A stretch of 64,000 nt of DNA from Zygnema cylindricum (Eukaryota; Streptophyta; Zygnematophyceae; Zygnematales; Zygnemataceae). The notes beneath the pieces are model-generated. The model did not search any database. It was not told the origin of the DNA and worked only from the letters and a program-made list of their open reading frames with translations. Position 1 is the first letter of the stretch. Every line of letters begins with the position of its first letter. The translations under genes were made by a program, and so were the position numbers. The stretch is taken from NCBI GenBank assembly GCA_037447655.1, contig JBBHKE010000943.1, forward strand, positions 139,550 through 203,549, given 5' to 3'. Shown here piece after piece: positions 21,501-35,700 of this stretch.

Positions 21501-23461
21501 ATTGAAATGAATGCAAGAGCCAGTATTGACCATGTAGGACAATTGATTTGCTTAACTGTGCGGTTAAGGCACTGTTAAGATCTAGGTTTCAGTTTGGTGT
21601 AATTTTCTGAAATGTTTGTTCTCGGTGGACCCTTATGTTTTGCAGCATATTTCTCGGCACTTTTTAATTCTTGGGTTCACGTGTTTATGTATCTCTACTA
21701 CCTGCTTTCTGCTGTTATTGGTAAAGATGAGAAGCGACGGAGGAAATACCTTTTTTGGGGCAAGTAAGCTGGATCTTTCCTAAAAACAACCTTGTGACTT
21801 TAGTAAGAAAAGCATCCAAAGTAACAAAATAATTGCCGGTCATGCTATGACTGTTATTCTTGTGGCCAGCATGTTTCACATCGCACAAAGGGGTCTCACA
21901 AACGAAAAAGTAGCGGGCTATTTTTTACCAATGTAGCGGGCTATTTTCGGGAATGTATGTGTTCATGTTTTGTCTTTTGAGCCTGGCTGTCAGACAATTT
22001 GTCCAAAGGGCATAATTGAGTGGCATCTTACCTGTGTTTCCTTTTGGCTCCCCTGCCTGCAGGTATTTAACGATGCTGCAAATGTTGCAGTTTATGTCCT
22101 TCATTGGCCAAGCAGTTTTCGGGATCTTTTCGCCCCAATATTATCCTCGTGGCATATGCAAAGTAAGCACATTCTTTATGTATTCAAGTTCTAATTCTTA
22201 CATTCGTTCTCACATTCAAATTCTTCATATTTTTGCATTCACGTTCTTGCTGGAACTTCTATGTGTCTCACTGTGTATATATAAGCCTGTATAGGAATGA
22301 AAGCATCAGGAGTTCGACCATAGCTTGGTGTACTCTGTGCTCCGAAGGTAGACGGGGCAGGAGGATAGGAGTGGGTTATACAGGAACTTTTTACGAAGAG
22401 CTCAAGGGAAGCTCTGCAAGAGAAGAAAGAAGGTTGAAAATTTTGTGCAACACTTAGATTCACGGGTTAGAGGGGTTTAGAACCTGTAAACGGGTTTTAC
22501 GGAATATAAGGAAGTCGGAAGGGGTAAGAATTATGTTACTTATGTGGTTTATTGCCCAGATATCTCCAAAAAGGCGGTATGTGGTTTTTAATTTTATACT
22601 ATGGTTTTTTTAGGCTGTGGTCTTTGAAATAGTCACTGTGCATTTTGTGTAACTTGTGACTTTCTTGGGACATACATATCTTCTATCTTGAACTTGCTAG
22701 TTTAGGATATTATGATGGATTACCACCAGCTTTTGACTAAATTGACAGGAAAGCGTAAAAAATATTCTACTGTGCTTATAGCTTTTACCTTGACCCCGAA
22801 ACAATTCTTTATGTAAAGGCTTGTTTTGATAGTCATTTCTTCAATTAATGCTCCACGGGTTTGTATGAAAGGTACCGTTATTCCTTACAGAGACCATAGA
22901 GGAACTCAAAACACACGTGAAATCCTAGCTAACTTCATTAAAGGCCATAAAATTTGGTTCTGGTATCAGCCGGATTTACACCATGTATGATCTATAAGAG
23001 GCTCCAAGCTCCCTTATAGCTCATATAGTGCTTACCTGTGAACTTGAGTCATCCTTGTTCTTTTTTCGTCGACAAGTGGACACTTGTTTGTGTGATTGTT
23101 AAAATGTTTATAATTTCAGCACGAGTCTTGCTATTCTTTGGTTGTCTGTTCCAATTTTATGGAAACGGATATTGAGTCGCTGTGTGTGTACTGACATAGA
23201 ATAGACCCTGATTGAACGTTTTTTGTTTTTGTGAGTTCAGTCACTGTATTGAGTATTATAAAGCGGAAGCTGGATTATATTTCTGGATGCAAACATTAAC
23301 ATTTCTGATTGATAATTTTTACTTGCTATTTTTTTTTTCCATTGCAGTTACTTCTAGTATATTCCCTATCCCTGCTCTTGTTTTTCTGTGACTTCTTCTT
23401 TAAGAAGTACGGTGTTCGTCGAGCAGATTCGAATGATAGGAACAGGAGGAAGGAGGAGTGA
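18568..23461 (+). CDS. ELO-family very-long-chain fatty acid elongase (3-ketoacyl-CoA synthase), 7 exons
   Basis: Predicted 301-aa multi-pass ER membrane protein, a typical ELO length. Exons: 18568-18926, 19385-19427, 19665-19721, 20676-20790, 21646-21763, 22063-22162, 23348-23461; all GT-AG with consistent phases. It catalyses condensation of malonyl-CoA with a fatty acyl-CoA. Motifs: a membrane-entry region with LVVAHNLFLCSLSLYMGIGI, YEFVDTVIMLLKR (~148-160), the catalytic histidine box HVYHH at 169-173 followed by a Trp pair, then NSWVHVFMYLYY and GKDEKRRKYLFWGKYLTMLQ. The tail is basic, ending RNRRKEE, without a canonical KKXX. Overall it resembles bryophyte and algal polyunsaturated fatty acid elongases of the PSE1/ELOVL5 type more than the seed-plant FAE/KCS family, which is unrelated. 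The exon 2 donor was chosen from two nearby GTs because it restores the family spacing. Substrate chain length cannot be told from sequence alone. Confidence 0.9.
19838..19940 (+). repeat. Short imperfect tandem repeat GATAGGACAATATTA in an elongase intron
   Basis: The word GATAGGACAATATTA appears at about 19841 and 19882, with a further degraded copy around 19911-19937. It lies in intron 3 of the ELO gene and has no evident function. Confidence 0.5.
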
Positions 23462-26320
23462 GGCGCTAAACTTTTTGCGTTTAGGAGTGGTCAATATATG
23501 CCACCCACCAATTTTGCAGGTAATCGTAACACTGAAATCATCTGTAGGTTCCGGGGCGGGAAATAGAGCTATATACCAGTTGTCGCTTTATACCAGTCGC
23601 TTTATTTTCAGTTTTTTTGAGCCATTATTCATTTGTGGAAGCATAGCCTATTAGAGTTTATATGCAGTCCATACAGATTGTGTTTTTGGTAGGGAAAATG
23701 TGGTCTCGCCCCTTGACGTTAGTGAGATGGGACTACTTTTTTGGTATTCTTTCTCAAAGGTTGTAGGTTTTGCAACCATTATTTAGTATGGTTGCCTCAG
23801 CAATGGAATCGCCCTTAAATTAATCAGAGGCGTAGGTACTTAGTCTTAATGTTTGGCTTTGAGTGATAAGAAGTTTTGCGAGGGGTTAAATGCTGCGGAA
23901 GTTTCAATTTTTCTTGTGGATTTAGCAAAAAAACGAGGGTGTTTTTATACATTGTGTCACTGATTGTCATGCCATGACTTATTTAGGAGATTGATTGGAC
24001 GTGCTTGTACCAAAGTAGAGCAACTAATGAAGCGGTCGAGGGTATTTTTAATGCATCACCTTGCAAAACTTTTTACAAGAAAATGTTGTGATGTTATACC
24101 AAGTATCAGTTTCTGGTCGAGTTGATAAGCTTGAGGGCCTTCATTTGTTGCTTTTAATCATGACGAGAGACCATTAACTAATTCAGCAGGTATATAAGAT
24201 GTTTTTGCTTGCTAAATTTTGAAAAGGGGCTACTACACTATCCAGCTTGTCCTATTACTCTGGCTTTTTAAACGAAAAAAATACTTTCGTTGTCAACCTT
24301 GTTATTGGTAGACTTTTCGTATTAAAGACTGCATGGCACATGATATGTTGGTTTACCTGTGTGATTTTTGTTGGATGATGATACTCAATATAGAATAACA
24401 GTGATTCACAGGTTAAGTCTATAGTTTGGTGTGACGATCAGAGAGATGGTATTGATGACTTGGACTGCCGATGAAGGTATTTACCGTGGAAACATGGCAG
24501 TTGTGATGACAATGTCAATAACATGTTACAGGTTATTGTGGATGTATTCTCTTTCCAGGCTTGTGTTATTGGGTACTGGGTATCTTGCACCATGTTCTTG
24601 GTCCATAATTCAAGTTAGATCCAAATGTCATTTTGATGGTGGCAGCAGATTACGCCGATGAAGATGATGATGGTGATTATCATCCCATCAGACCAAAAAC
24701 TAATGACATCCTCCAGAAACGCCTAGGTCCACAATGTTGGTTTTTCAAGTAAGCAACTGTTTGTAATTAACTGTTATGTTGACCACCATTGACTGTATGA
24801 ACTCTTATGTAGTGAAATAACACTACTAGAGATAGCTACACTAGATTTTCTCGCCATGTGGCTCACTACGGCCACCTGACAAAATAGTGACATTAGCACT
24901 AACGACAATGAGTTGAATTAGATTAGTAATGAAAAATAATATATCATTCCCAGACCTAACAAAACATATGTGAACCAATTTAAAGCACTCTTTTGAAGGT
25001 AGTCAAAAGTCCCTGAGAAAGCCGTTAAAGAAAACAAAAAGGGCAGAGAGATAAAAACTTGAGCGCACTCTCACATACACGCACACTGACTCAATTGATT
25101 TTGACATACCAATGGAACTTGAAACTGTTGGTAGACGAGCAGTCCACCCTCCATGTCATGAAGCCATAGCGCGATCACTGTAATAGGAAAGTATTCCCAT
25201 ACAAATCAGCTGACAAATTCAAGAGCAACCGCACACAGTTATCAACGAGAGAAAATTGGATCTCTTCAAAATTATTACAGATACAAATAGGCAGGCTGTA
25301 CTAGATATGTGAGAAGTGCACGTACATATCCTGGGATATGTTACACGATCACCACAAAATTATTTGGCTTGATCTTATGCACATCCAGAACCCGGGCAGC
25401 TTTTTCAACAACAATAATTTCCATCAAACTGTTGGAACAAAGCTCTCCTTGCAACCAAGAAGTTTTGGAGACCATTTTATTGTGACATATATGCACCTTT
25501 CAACAGAGCACATGGTCAAAGCGAGACAAAAATTTTGTGGACACCCTCAATTTGTCAATGGCTTTTCTTGTTTTTCACAATTTCTAAAGATGGCAACAGA
25601 AAATCCGATGTGTAACTCTGCTACAGTAATGAAATTAGTTTGAACAGGCACATTCCATATAGAAAAATTAAACTTTGACAAACATGAGGATGTGATAGCA
25701 GCACCTGAATCGTGCACAACTAGGCATATTCACCCATGCTGACATGTTTTGCAAATACCCGTCAGTAGAATACAGCAAACAACATATATACATCAGGGGT
25801 AGCTAAGCTGAAATGACCAGTCCAGTTTCATGACATCCTCAAGTAGTTTCAAGAGATGCTTGTCATCACATCCAGGTACAGTATACACACCACATGGACA
25901 AAATATGATGTGTGAAACTCTAGCTTTAAGGAGCCAGCACCATCACTACAACAAGTCCAGCCAATGAAAATGACCGCACAAGCAAAAGAAAGCACTTTGT
26001 CCCTAACATTAAAAACACGGTCCAACCATCAAACTTGAGCATTCTATATTTTAAGGAGTGATGCTGAAAAGGTATAATATCTCAAAGTTCAAATTTAAAA
26101 ACACAACGAAATGTTGAACCAGGACGAGATTAGTAAAAAAGCCATCCACAACATCATGCGCCATATAACATGAATAATACAAACACATAATTGCATTGAG
26201 TACACAATTATAAAAATTGTTACGCCTGTCGAAGATTTTTTTTTATAAACAAACCAGCCAATTTCAATCTGAGCGAAAAAACCTAGGCAACATCACCAAA
26301 AGGTAGGACGATGAAGTAAC
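23462..26320. other. Convergent intergenic region between the ELO and CCAR-like genes
   Basis: About 2.9 kb, AT-rich, expected to contain both 3' UTRs. One short open stretch around 24647-24759 (+) encodes an acidic then basic tail (ADEDDDGD, then ILQKRLGPQCWFFK and stop) behind a possible acceptor. It could be an alternative 3' exon of the elongase gene or chance. Nothing else is recognisable. Confidence 0.4.
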
Positions 26321-26792
26321 CTAAACGACGTTAAGAGAAGGCACAGGCACCTTGATTTCAACATCAACAACATACTTTCCAAGAATCTCTTGACAACAAC
26401 AAACAACCTTCAAAAACAAAAACAGTCAACAATGAACATGAAGCTGTTGCCCATCTCTGGGTCAATTACCTCCGGCCACCAAAGAGAAACGATCAGCTAA
26501 TTGATAAACACAAAAAAAATCTTAGGTCCATCATCTTGAAAAGAGTAACTTCGAGGCGCTAACATCCCGAGACTTCTTTATGAAGATACTGAGAAGAGTT
26601 TCAGAACTCTCTCTTTGAGCCAATCTACTTAAGCTTGAACGAACACTTGGCACTTTGAATGAAACATATTCTTGCAAACAATTATTTTCACATAACAGCG
26701 CAAAAGAACACATTTCCATACGCAAAAAAATATTTTGCCACAATCATCTATTTGAGACGTATCTGATTCTCAACCATTTTGCAGTGGAGTCC

Positions 26793-29700
26793 TCAACCGG
26801 ACTCAACTGTCACCTCTTTGTCCGTATAACTCCGATAGTGGATACGGTCATCTCTTGCCTTGCCAGATTCTGACACGGCCCAAGATGCAAGATCCTGCGA
26901 CACAACACCACATCTTTTTACTCTTTTTATTCACGATACTGTTCTCATAATAATAAAGTTTTACTCTTTTTATCCATAATGCCAACTCAAAAGGTATGAA
27001 ATACTCGACTCTTCTTCAAACAACTTTCGTTGTCACATTGTCGGAAAAAATAAAATGAGGCACATGTGGAAAACTAACAGAGAGCCTCACCATACACACC
27101 ATTTCCCCGAATACAACCCATGCCAAAAAGAAAAACCTATTCGTCAAAATATTCCGTCTCCTCTGTAACAAGCCGTTCAAAGATCAATGAGCATTTTAAA
27201 CTATCAACGCATGATTGTTTTTAAAATGACATCGAAATGCCACCATTCAAGAAAAAAAGTAAATGTAAAGGGAAAAAGCATTCAAGGTATCCACTGACCT
27301 TCACATTCTTGTGAGATAGATGGAGACCTAAGCAGTGGAGAAGACGTCGCACATCTTCAGCCTGTGGGAACCCAGGAATAACATAACCGTGAAGTTCAGA
27401 AAAAACTACAGAAGATCGAAAGTCAAGTTCAACCTAAAATGAATCAAACAACTGGGCCAACCAAGAATTTAATGCAAGGGCAATACATACAGCCCATAAA
27501 AGTCACTAGACATTGTAAAAATGCCATCAAACACAAAGAGAAACCAATATTCTTAACAACCATACACTAATTCAAACCTAAAGGGACAAAAATGACTGAG
27601 ACCTACCTTTAGGTAATTGACGCGGTTTCTGTCAAAGTAGCGATAAGCCTGAAAGGACAACCCCAATCCATCACACATTTGTCAGTTGCCCAGATAGCCA
27701 TTAGCTTTTGCTAAAAAAACGACAAATTATTAGAACGCCGGATTTTTATTTCGAAAACAAATAAAAAACAGCGATAAATAAGATTGGCACTTCAAACACA
27801 CCTATTACTTGACCAGCTTCAAGGAGGAATCTGAAGGAGACCCAGCATTATGCAAAAATGACAGCAAATATCATAGCTCAACAAAAACGAAGAGAAACTT
27901 AAACATTGCTATCAACTCCATTTTTGTCGGAAGAGAGTCATAAGACTGATAGAGATTCATCAATAACAGCGAGTACAAACATTGGTTTGGGTGTGATATT
28001 CAGTGTCAGAGGCCATGTTGTCAACAATTGAAACTAAAAACAATTGAATTCACACAGGTGTACAAACAATCTACTTGAACACAATTCTTATGCATTTAAA
28101 CAGGGTACCAAACAGTAACATGAAAAAGAAACCCAAGCAACAAACGACCAACAGATAAATGGCGCCAGAGTTGTAATCAACACCTTTCAAACAGAAGAAT
28201 TTGCTCTCAGCAAAAATGAAGAAACAAAATTAGTATAGACAACACTATGAAAACTTTTCGCTGGAAGCTTTTGTCTTACCCTTAGCAAGGGCCGGTCCAC
28301 GACAAGTTTTGTCTCCACCTTTTCATGTTTCACAGATGTTGATACCTGCATTTACCATAATACACAGGTTTCCATCAAGTAAAAGATGGGCCAAGTCACT
28401 TTTTACATAACCATTTGAAAAAATTAGAGCAAAACTGCTTAAGGCCAGACTCTCATGTCATATAACTTCTTAATTGCTTGCTTCATACATGCAAATATTC
28501 ACACATGACTATCAAAACATTCACTCACCTCTGGAGTCTTCTCTGAAGCCGTCTCTGAAGTCTTCTCTGGAGTCTTCTCTGAAGCCGTCTCTGAAGTCTT
28601 CTCTGGAGTGCCACTAATGCCATTTCCGGTGTCAGATGGTTCACCAACAGTTAATGGTTCTTCTTCTTTTGGTACAGCCAAATCTTCGTCTTTCGCTGCA
28701 GACTCAGGACCACTTTTGCCTTCATCATCTGCTACCTCCTTCTCCCCACTTTCCTTCACACCCTGCTCAGCCCCTTCTTCCTGCTTTACTTCAGGCACAG
28801 CCGATCCATTTTCTGAAGGAAGGGATTCCTCTTTTGGAAGTTCTGGAGTGTCTGAAAACTTTGACTTCTTCCTTGCAGCTGCCGCATCTGAGTCATCGAG
28901 TTCCCGCTTTCCTTTCTCAACCCTTTCTACATTCTTCTTCTCCTCCTTACGAGCAAGACCATTCTGTCTAACAAGCTGCAAATGATACATTGCCATTAAC
29001 ATTTAGCCTCATACAACATGAATACTTATACAGCAACATCCCCATGACTAAAATTTTGAATCCATATTGACACAATGACTGAGTAAAGAAGTTTTTAACC
29101 AAGTGACAACCTTTTACCAAACACTTGGCTTGGTAATTAGCTGCCTTCAATGGCAAAACGATGGTGCTCACTCTATAAAAACCCAACTTAACCGATCACT
29201 TTCCTTACGTGCAAATTTCTGTGTTACAAGTGGGAGAAAAAGAATATGGCAGTGGCATTTTGCAAACACTGTCACAGGAAATTTAAAAATCCTTGATAAA
29301 TATAATACATATGAGTTGCGATAATGGTGCAAGTTCGGAGACAGCGAGGTTTTACACATGGACTAAACTCAAACAAGAGAATGCAAGCAGAAAAATCTCA
29401 AGAGGATGAAAGCAACAACATACTTGACAAGAGGGGACAAATATTAAGCTTTTACGTTTTCCTTGACTTACATAAATACATTTCCCAGAGAATTTCCTTA
29501 CCTTGATGCTTTCAAGAATCTGTCGGCCAGCCTGATGTTGAAGGTACTCATGCATGTTTTCTGCAAACAAAGATAGCTGCGGCAAAAAAAATCACACGTC
29601 AAAGTCAACACAGAAAAAACACTTCCTGATCACAACACATTCTTCGCTAACAGTATCGGCTAGCAACAGCAAAAAGGCCAGACACCTAAATGGAAAAGAA

Positions 29701-32700
29701 GCTCCTCCGTTTATCTATAAAGGGGAGGAGATATCCAAGATTTTGCCAGAAATAGTGAGAACCAGAATATTGACCATGTAGGTTGGCATCAAGTTCCGAA
29801 GTAAAACCAGTTGGACATTTCATTCCTCCAGATTTTGGGTCAGCTCAACAAAAATTGGTGAGACAAAATGCCAGGCACGAAATAGGATGGACTTGCACTT
29901 TGGCAGATACCATACTGCTGCAAAAACTGCTGGACGTTGCCTTCCTCTTTTCCATATTAAATACAAAATTAAAACCTCTTTTGAGGCGTGATCTTCATTG
30001 GGCGCCTCAACCTAGAAAAATAGAACACTAAACAACATTGCAACTCTAAAACACTGTCTTCGTCAAGAATAGACTAGCACCGAACAAGCCCAGCAACAGT
30101 CCCTGGCAACTGAAGTTTGAATATTTTTTAACATGAAAACTTCCAATGCAAACAACTGTGATGAGCACTCGATACAAAAAGCTTGATATCAAATGATACC
30201 CGTCGTTGATAAAGAGGTCAGTTCATGACTCCTGGGCATCTACACAGCATACTCGCACAGAAAGAAAGCAAACAAACCCCACCAACATCAAAACCAACAT
30301 TGATACCCGGGCACCAACTATCGTCATTATTAGCATCAGCATCATGATAATCGCTGAGTTTTTTGTCCAACAAAAGTAAATCTCGCCATACCTCAAATGT
30401 GTGCTCCTCACGATCATCCTCGTCATAATCTAGGAGGCCGTCCAGGGAAATGGACATGGATCGCATCTGCTCAATCAGCAAGACAACATCCTTTCCATGA
30501 GGTATCCACACAGGGCACAAACTATCCACTTACTTTTGTGAGGGCAAAAGTTTGATTCTACTCCCTGACGCATTCCAATTATCAAAGGAAACAACAAATA
30601 AAGCAATAAGCGATGGAAGGTAGAAATGTGGCATATGGATTGATATGTATATAAATTCTCAGAATGGTATCTTCATATTGGATTAATATGGCCCCATAGT
30701 TCATGTGTGAGGTGGTCACCTTCCCAGACGACGATCGCTTTGTGACGACAAGAACACCAGGACAAGATGGCTCTTTCTCAACCACAGGCAGAACATCTTT
30801 CCCATTCCCAGTCTCCACTTTACTGTCACCATCAGCCGCATCTTTTTCATCATGATCATCCGCCTTCACATCCAAGCCATTTGTAGTCTCCTCCAATTTC
30901 TCCTGCACGAGTTTACAAGAACATGCAACATTTGAAAACCCCAGGTTTGCTTCAAAATAGGACACAAGAGCCAGAATGACCAGTCATCAGACACACCATC
31001 ACAAAGCGACGTTGAAAAGTAAAAAAAATTGATCAGTCACCTAAAAGAGTTTGACCACTTCTTACCGAGTCTTCACTGACAGCTGCAGGCTTATCTCCCT
31101 TATCCTTTGCAGCTCCAGCCTCTGCTGTTTTCTTGGCCACCAGATGATCTCTCCACGACTTTTTCCATTCCTCCAATGAGGGAACAATATCCCATATGTC
31201 TGGAACAAAAAAGACTGTGATCTCGCGGTATGGCGTAGCATTTTCGTCACCCATCCTCTCATAATGCACCTGGAAAGATACATTGAAGACACAACAACAA
31301 ATGCAAAACAATTACATGAAACTGACAAATCAAGGACCTCCATCTAACCAGACAAACATGGCAGCATTTCACAAGCCCGTATGTAAACCATTTCAACAAA
31401 AAACTAGTAAAAAAAGTAATAAAACAAAAGGAGGGGAAAGGGAGGTGCAGGTTGCAGGTTTCAAGAACATACTGGCCAAGGCAAAAAACCTTGTTAAGGA
31501 AACGCGTAGGTGATGATTGTCTCAACAATGAGACAAGCAGTGTGTAAGCTTACAGATAAATTACGAGGGACTCTTCAGTTGTTGCTTTTTTTGTATGATA
31601 CACAAGTGATAATGAGATTACTCCTCAAACCACATTCTCAGAAATAAACAAGCATTTGAAAAATCTGCACAATTAACACACCTCCAGAAAACGATTCCAA
31701 TGTATACACCCACTTAAGTCTATCTGGGTAGCCTCCTTCGTACACCTGCACAAAAAGAATGAAAAAAATAAGAAGTTAAGAGCTCGCCTTGATGCACAGA
31801 GGAGCTGATTGAGATAGCTGCTGTGAAAAGTCCTCGCATGCAAACATTCTTAAACAGAGAGTCAGACAGTGCCGACAATTCAAATTGTTCTTGCCGTAAC
31901 TCCAAATAAAAGTGCCGAAAATGTGAAGTAGGTTGCCCAAAATCACCATTTCTGGGGAGCTTGAACACAGGTCAACAAAGTACATCAAGTTTTCCGAATG
32001 CCTACAATTTCTATTACTGCACTGTGGAAATATGTTGTAAGCACAACACATGTTAGCGCGTGAACCACAGAGCTCGAATCTACATAAATTAATTCCAATG
32101 GGAGACAGTACTCAAAAAAAAAATCTTGAACACTGATTTGCTGGCGCATTCTAACCTTAGTTTTAAAGTAAGGGTTTTACAACATGTGTGTTTAGTGCGA
32201 ACATTTTTTTTTACAAAAGTGCCTGTATTTATGCATATAGTATTTGTGTACACCATACAGACCTAAAATTTCTGTATAATGATGCCATCTTTTACTGCAA
32301 CAATCTGATGTAAGAAAACGTCACTTTTGACGCCGACAGTTGGCAAAATTCTTTTTAACAGCGTTGGAGGCAACAAATTTCACAGGAAAGAACCAATAAT
32401 ATTTTTAACCAACTGTGAACGGACCATTTTAATTTTTTCTGCAGATGCTTTTAGGATAATCGTTCCTAAAATACATCAAAATGATACCTACCCCATGTGA
32501 TCTTTTTATAATTAGGCTCATCTAATTTTTGGTCATTGGATTTGTAAAATCCAGCAGCCCTAATTTAAGACAGCCTTAACCCCCTTTAACCTCCCCAAAA
32601 AAAAAACATTTTCCACTACTTTCAAGCAGTTTTGATGCCCATTCAATTTTCTGTTTATTAATGTGCAACTCAACCCTGTAGTTTACTACAATCCATACTA

Positions 32701-35700
32701 TATGGGTTTTGTGCATACTATACCAGAAAAAATATATTTTGCATATTGTAGGGGCCCATTTTGCACATTAAAAATATTATCCTAACAAGCTCCTCACCTG
32801 ATTACCGTCCGTATAAGTGCTGACTCATCCGTCTCAGGATTGCCACCGTCCAGTTCAGGATCCCAAACTCCACCAGCCGCCATTATGGGATTTCGATCCT
32901 TGCGCAAAGTCATGAACTTAACGAGATTGTGAAAATGCAGGGGCTTCTCTTCAGTAGCCTTATCTCCTTCCAATTCACTAAACGCTGTATCATCGATACC
33001 CGACATCAGAAGAACCTGCAGACAGAGGAGTCGAAAACTTGTCACACAAAGATTTTACAAACTGGAGCATTGAAGGCCTCAAAAAGGGTCAAACTCACCT
33101 CCAAAAAAAAACACTCACAAGGTTGAAATATGAAACTCTCACAAAGCCACAAACAAAAAATGGGTTACAGAAAGTCTAAGTTTTTACTTCCTAAGAACAT
33201 GACATTCTAGGTAAACAACCACAATTTTCGGTCTGAGAAAATGCAAAGGATCGTTCGACGGTGTTGCAGCAGGCGTGACAGGAAGATTCTGTCTGATTGG
33301 CACACAATGAGTTTTGAATGCATATTAAAGTCCAACTATTGGCCTCCTGCCTGCAAAACATCTGAACTTCAAGCCTGTTTTTTCAAAAATAATTTCTTCA
33401 CAAGACAAATGTCAGGAAAGTTTGAGGAAAGGCGGGACAGGCAGTTGGAGGCAGGCTCCGGCGATGCAGATGACGTGGCTCCTTCAGTTAACTAAATTGG
33501 CGCAGCAGGCTATGGCGCAGAAGGCGAATGAATACATGCGACAATACGCGACGCAGGAGAGGCCGCCTATAGGCAGTCTGCAGCCTCCCCATTACCTTAG
33601 CATTCCACGTTGTTGCCCCCCTGGTCGGCGCAACGCTTTTGTCAGAGGACTTCGAAGAAGCGTCCTTGGAGTCGGGGTCGTCCTCTACGTCTACTGCCTC
33701 GTGCTCGAAGCTGTGGCATCCAATGCAAAGATCCAGGGCACTGCAGCGTCATTATCATGACTGATTCCTACCGCGAAGGACGGCTGTACGAACCAACCGT
33801 TGAGAAACCTCCAACTATGTTATACCACCTGCTTTAACTCAGAAAACCATGACTAGCCCTGCTGTACAGGGAAAAGTAGTGGAGCTGTTCTCTTGTCGAT
33901 TCAGTTGAACAAGAAAATACCAACCAAGCCAAAAACCTTGTGTGAAATTACGCAACGAAATCGCATCTGCAGAGGTTGGGTGTCACGCGAAAAAAGCGAC
34001 CCAAAGCACACAATGACAAATAGAAAGATAGTTGAAAGACACCATAAAGTCCAGCCCTGTCCCTTTCACACTTCAACCTCCCGACAGTATGCAAGTGGAT
34101 AGGGCAAGGAAAGCAACCTGATAGGCTTGTCAAGAGGGATATGAAGATCCTTCCCTACCCAACAGGCCACCGCCTGCAAATCTCCAACCAGCATCCATTA
34201 GCCTCCTACTGTCATGGGAAAAACACATCACCTATTGAAGACAGAAACCCAGACTAAAAGAAGCAAACTCTTGGAGTGGTTCAAAGCAAGCACAGAAACT
34301 TCACCTTTGTAAACTCAGGCACTATATAAAGTTTTGGATACCGGCGACAGGTAGCTTGATAGTCCCTCACTGGCTCAATAAAAGAATATGGTTCAATCTG
34401 CGAAACAAAATGGGAAAACAATAACTAATGTGTATGAAAACCAAGGGTCAGAGAATACAGCAGATAAACAACCTTCATAGGATCACAAAATGGCACGTGC
34501 CAAACAAAATCTGGAATTGAATCTTTCAAATTACGTAGGAAGTGTCCTGAAATAACTAAGCCGGAAAACAATTGAAAAAGCATATCCAATCACCACCCAC
34601 AGGGTCAACTTCAAAAGTAGCAAAGGTAACTTCAAAAATTAAAAATTGTAAGATTATAAAATTAAAACATGAAACCCTCTCAAAATATGTCATCAGGCAG
34701 CGACTTCTGCCACGTGGCAAATTCACCTTTCTCCCAAAGCTAAACAGAACATGGAACAGTTTGCCACGCAGCACAGCTCTAAAACATTTTCCAGACTTCA
34801 ATTCGCAATCTTAACGCAATTTTCCTACCATAAAGCACTCTGACACAAGGAATGGCACCAACAGACTCCAAAACTCCAATATTTGCGGCTGAAAGTCGTG
34901 TACCGACAATGAAACATTGAATATTTTTTTCCCTGATGGTGGTGCGTCATACAGTTATAGGGTGAACCATACATATAATTACTCCAAAAAAATGTATAAT
35001 TTATCCTCAAAGCGAAGGGAAAATCCGATAGTTAAAGTACCCTATGATTGCCAAAATCAGCAGCCTGGTGCCATAACATCGTTTTATAATTTCCCCTCAA
35101 AAGCTACCTCTTGCATAGATAAAAGGAACAAAAATGCGACAGAACGGCAAGCTATGTCTCTAAAACAAAATCCAGCCATTCTGGAGAATGAATAGCTTTC
35201 GTTCCATGCAGCATTTCTTTTTGAGAATTATTGAAGCATAAATGCCATGTCACATCTCAATATGTTTCTGGCGATATATCAGAGAGGTATACAACAATAT
35301 TGTGAAGCACTTACAGCCTTAAGCACATGACCAAATGACCTCGATTCACACCGGTAAATCATGATGTATATGCAGGGCACATAACCAGTATGTATACCTT
35401 GTGAAAGGATAAGGATAAAAAAAAACCCAGGGACTGAAGACACAGATGTCTGCCAAACCATGGAAAAGAATAGAATTTGCCTAGAGATAGTATCAACTGC
35501 AACAAACAGTTTAACCCAGAAATTGGAGCCATGACTGAAGTAACTGCATAAAAGTTAGGGGGGAAAGGTGACATGGCTGACACAACCAAAAAAAAGAGAG
35601 TCAACATCAACAAGAAGCATTAACATGCTTGAATGACATAGCATCTAAACAAAAGGTAAGGAAGAAAGTGCAATGGTCGGTTACACATTCAAATCAATAG

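Noticed and set aside
27800-27835. Possible small CCAR exon (FLLEAGQVI) between exons 20 and 21
   Set aside because: Its phases do not fit the neighbours, and the flanking exons join directly in the family pattern.
28608-28985. Plus-strand Ser/Phe-rich and Leu/Pro-rich ORFs
   Set aside because: Antisense shadows of the acidic Lys/Glu-rich CCAR exon at 28529-28975.
33422-33760. Plus-strand ORF that looked like a nested gene in a CCAR intron
   Set aside because: The minus strand of 33596-33740 is a phase-consistent CCAR exon containing SFEHE; the plus frame is its shadow.
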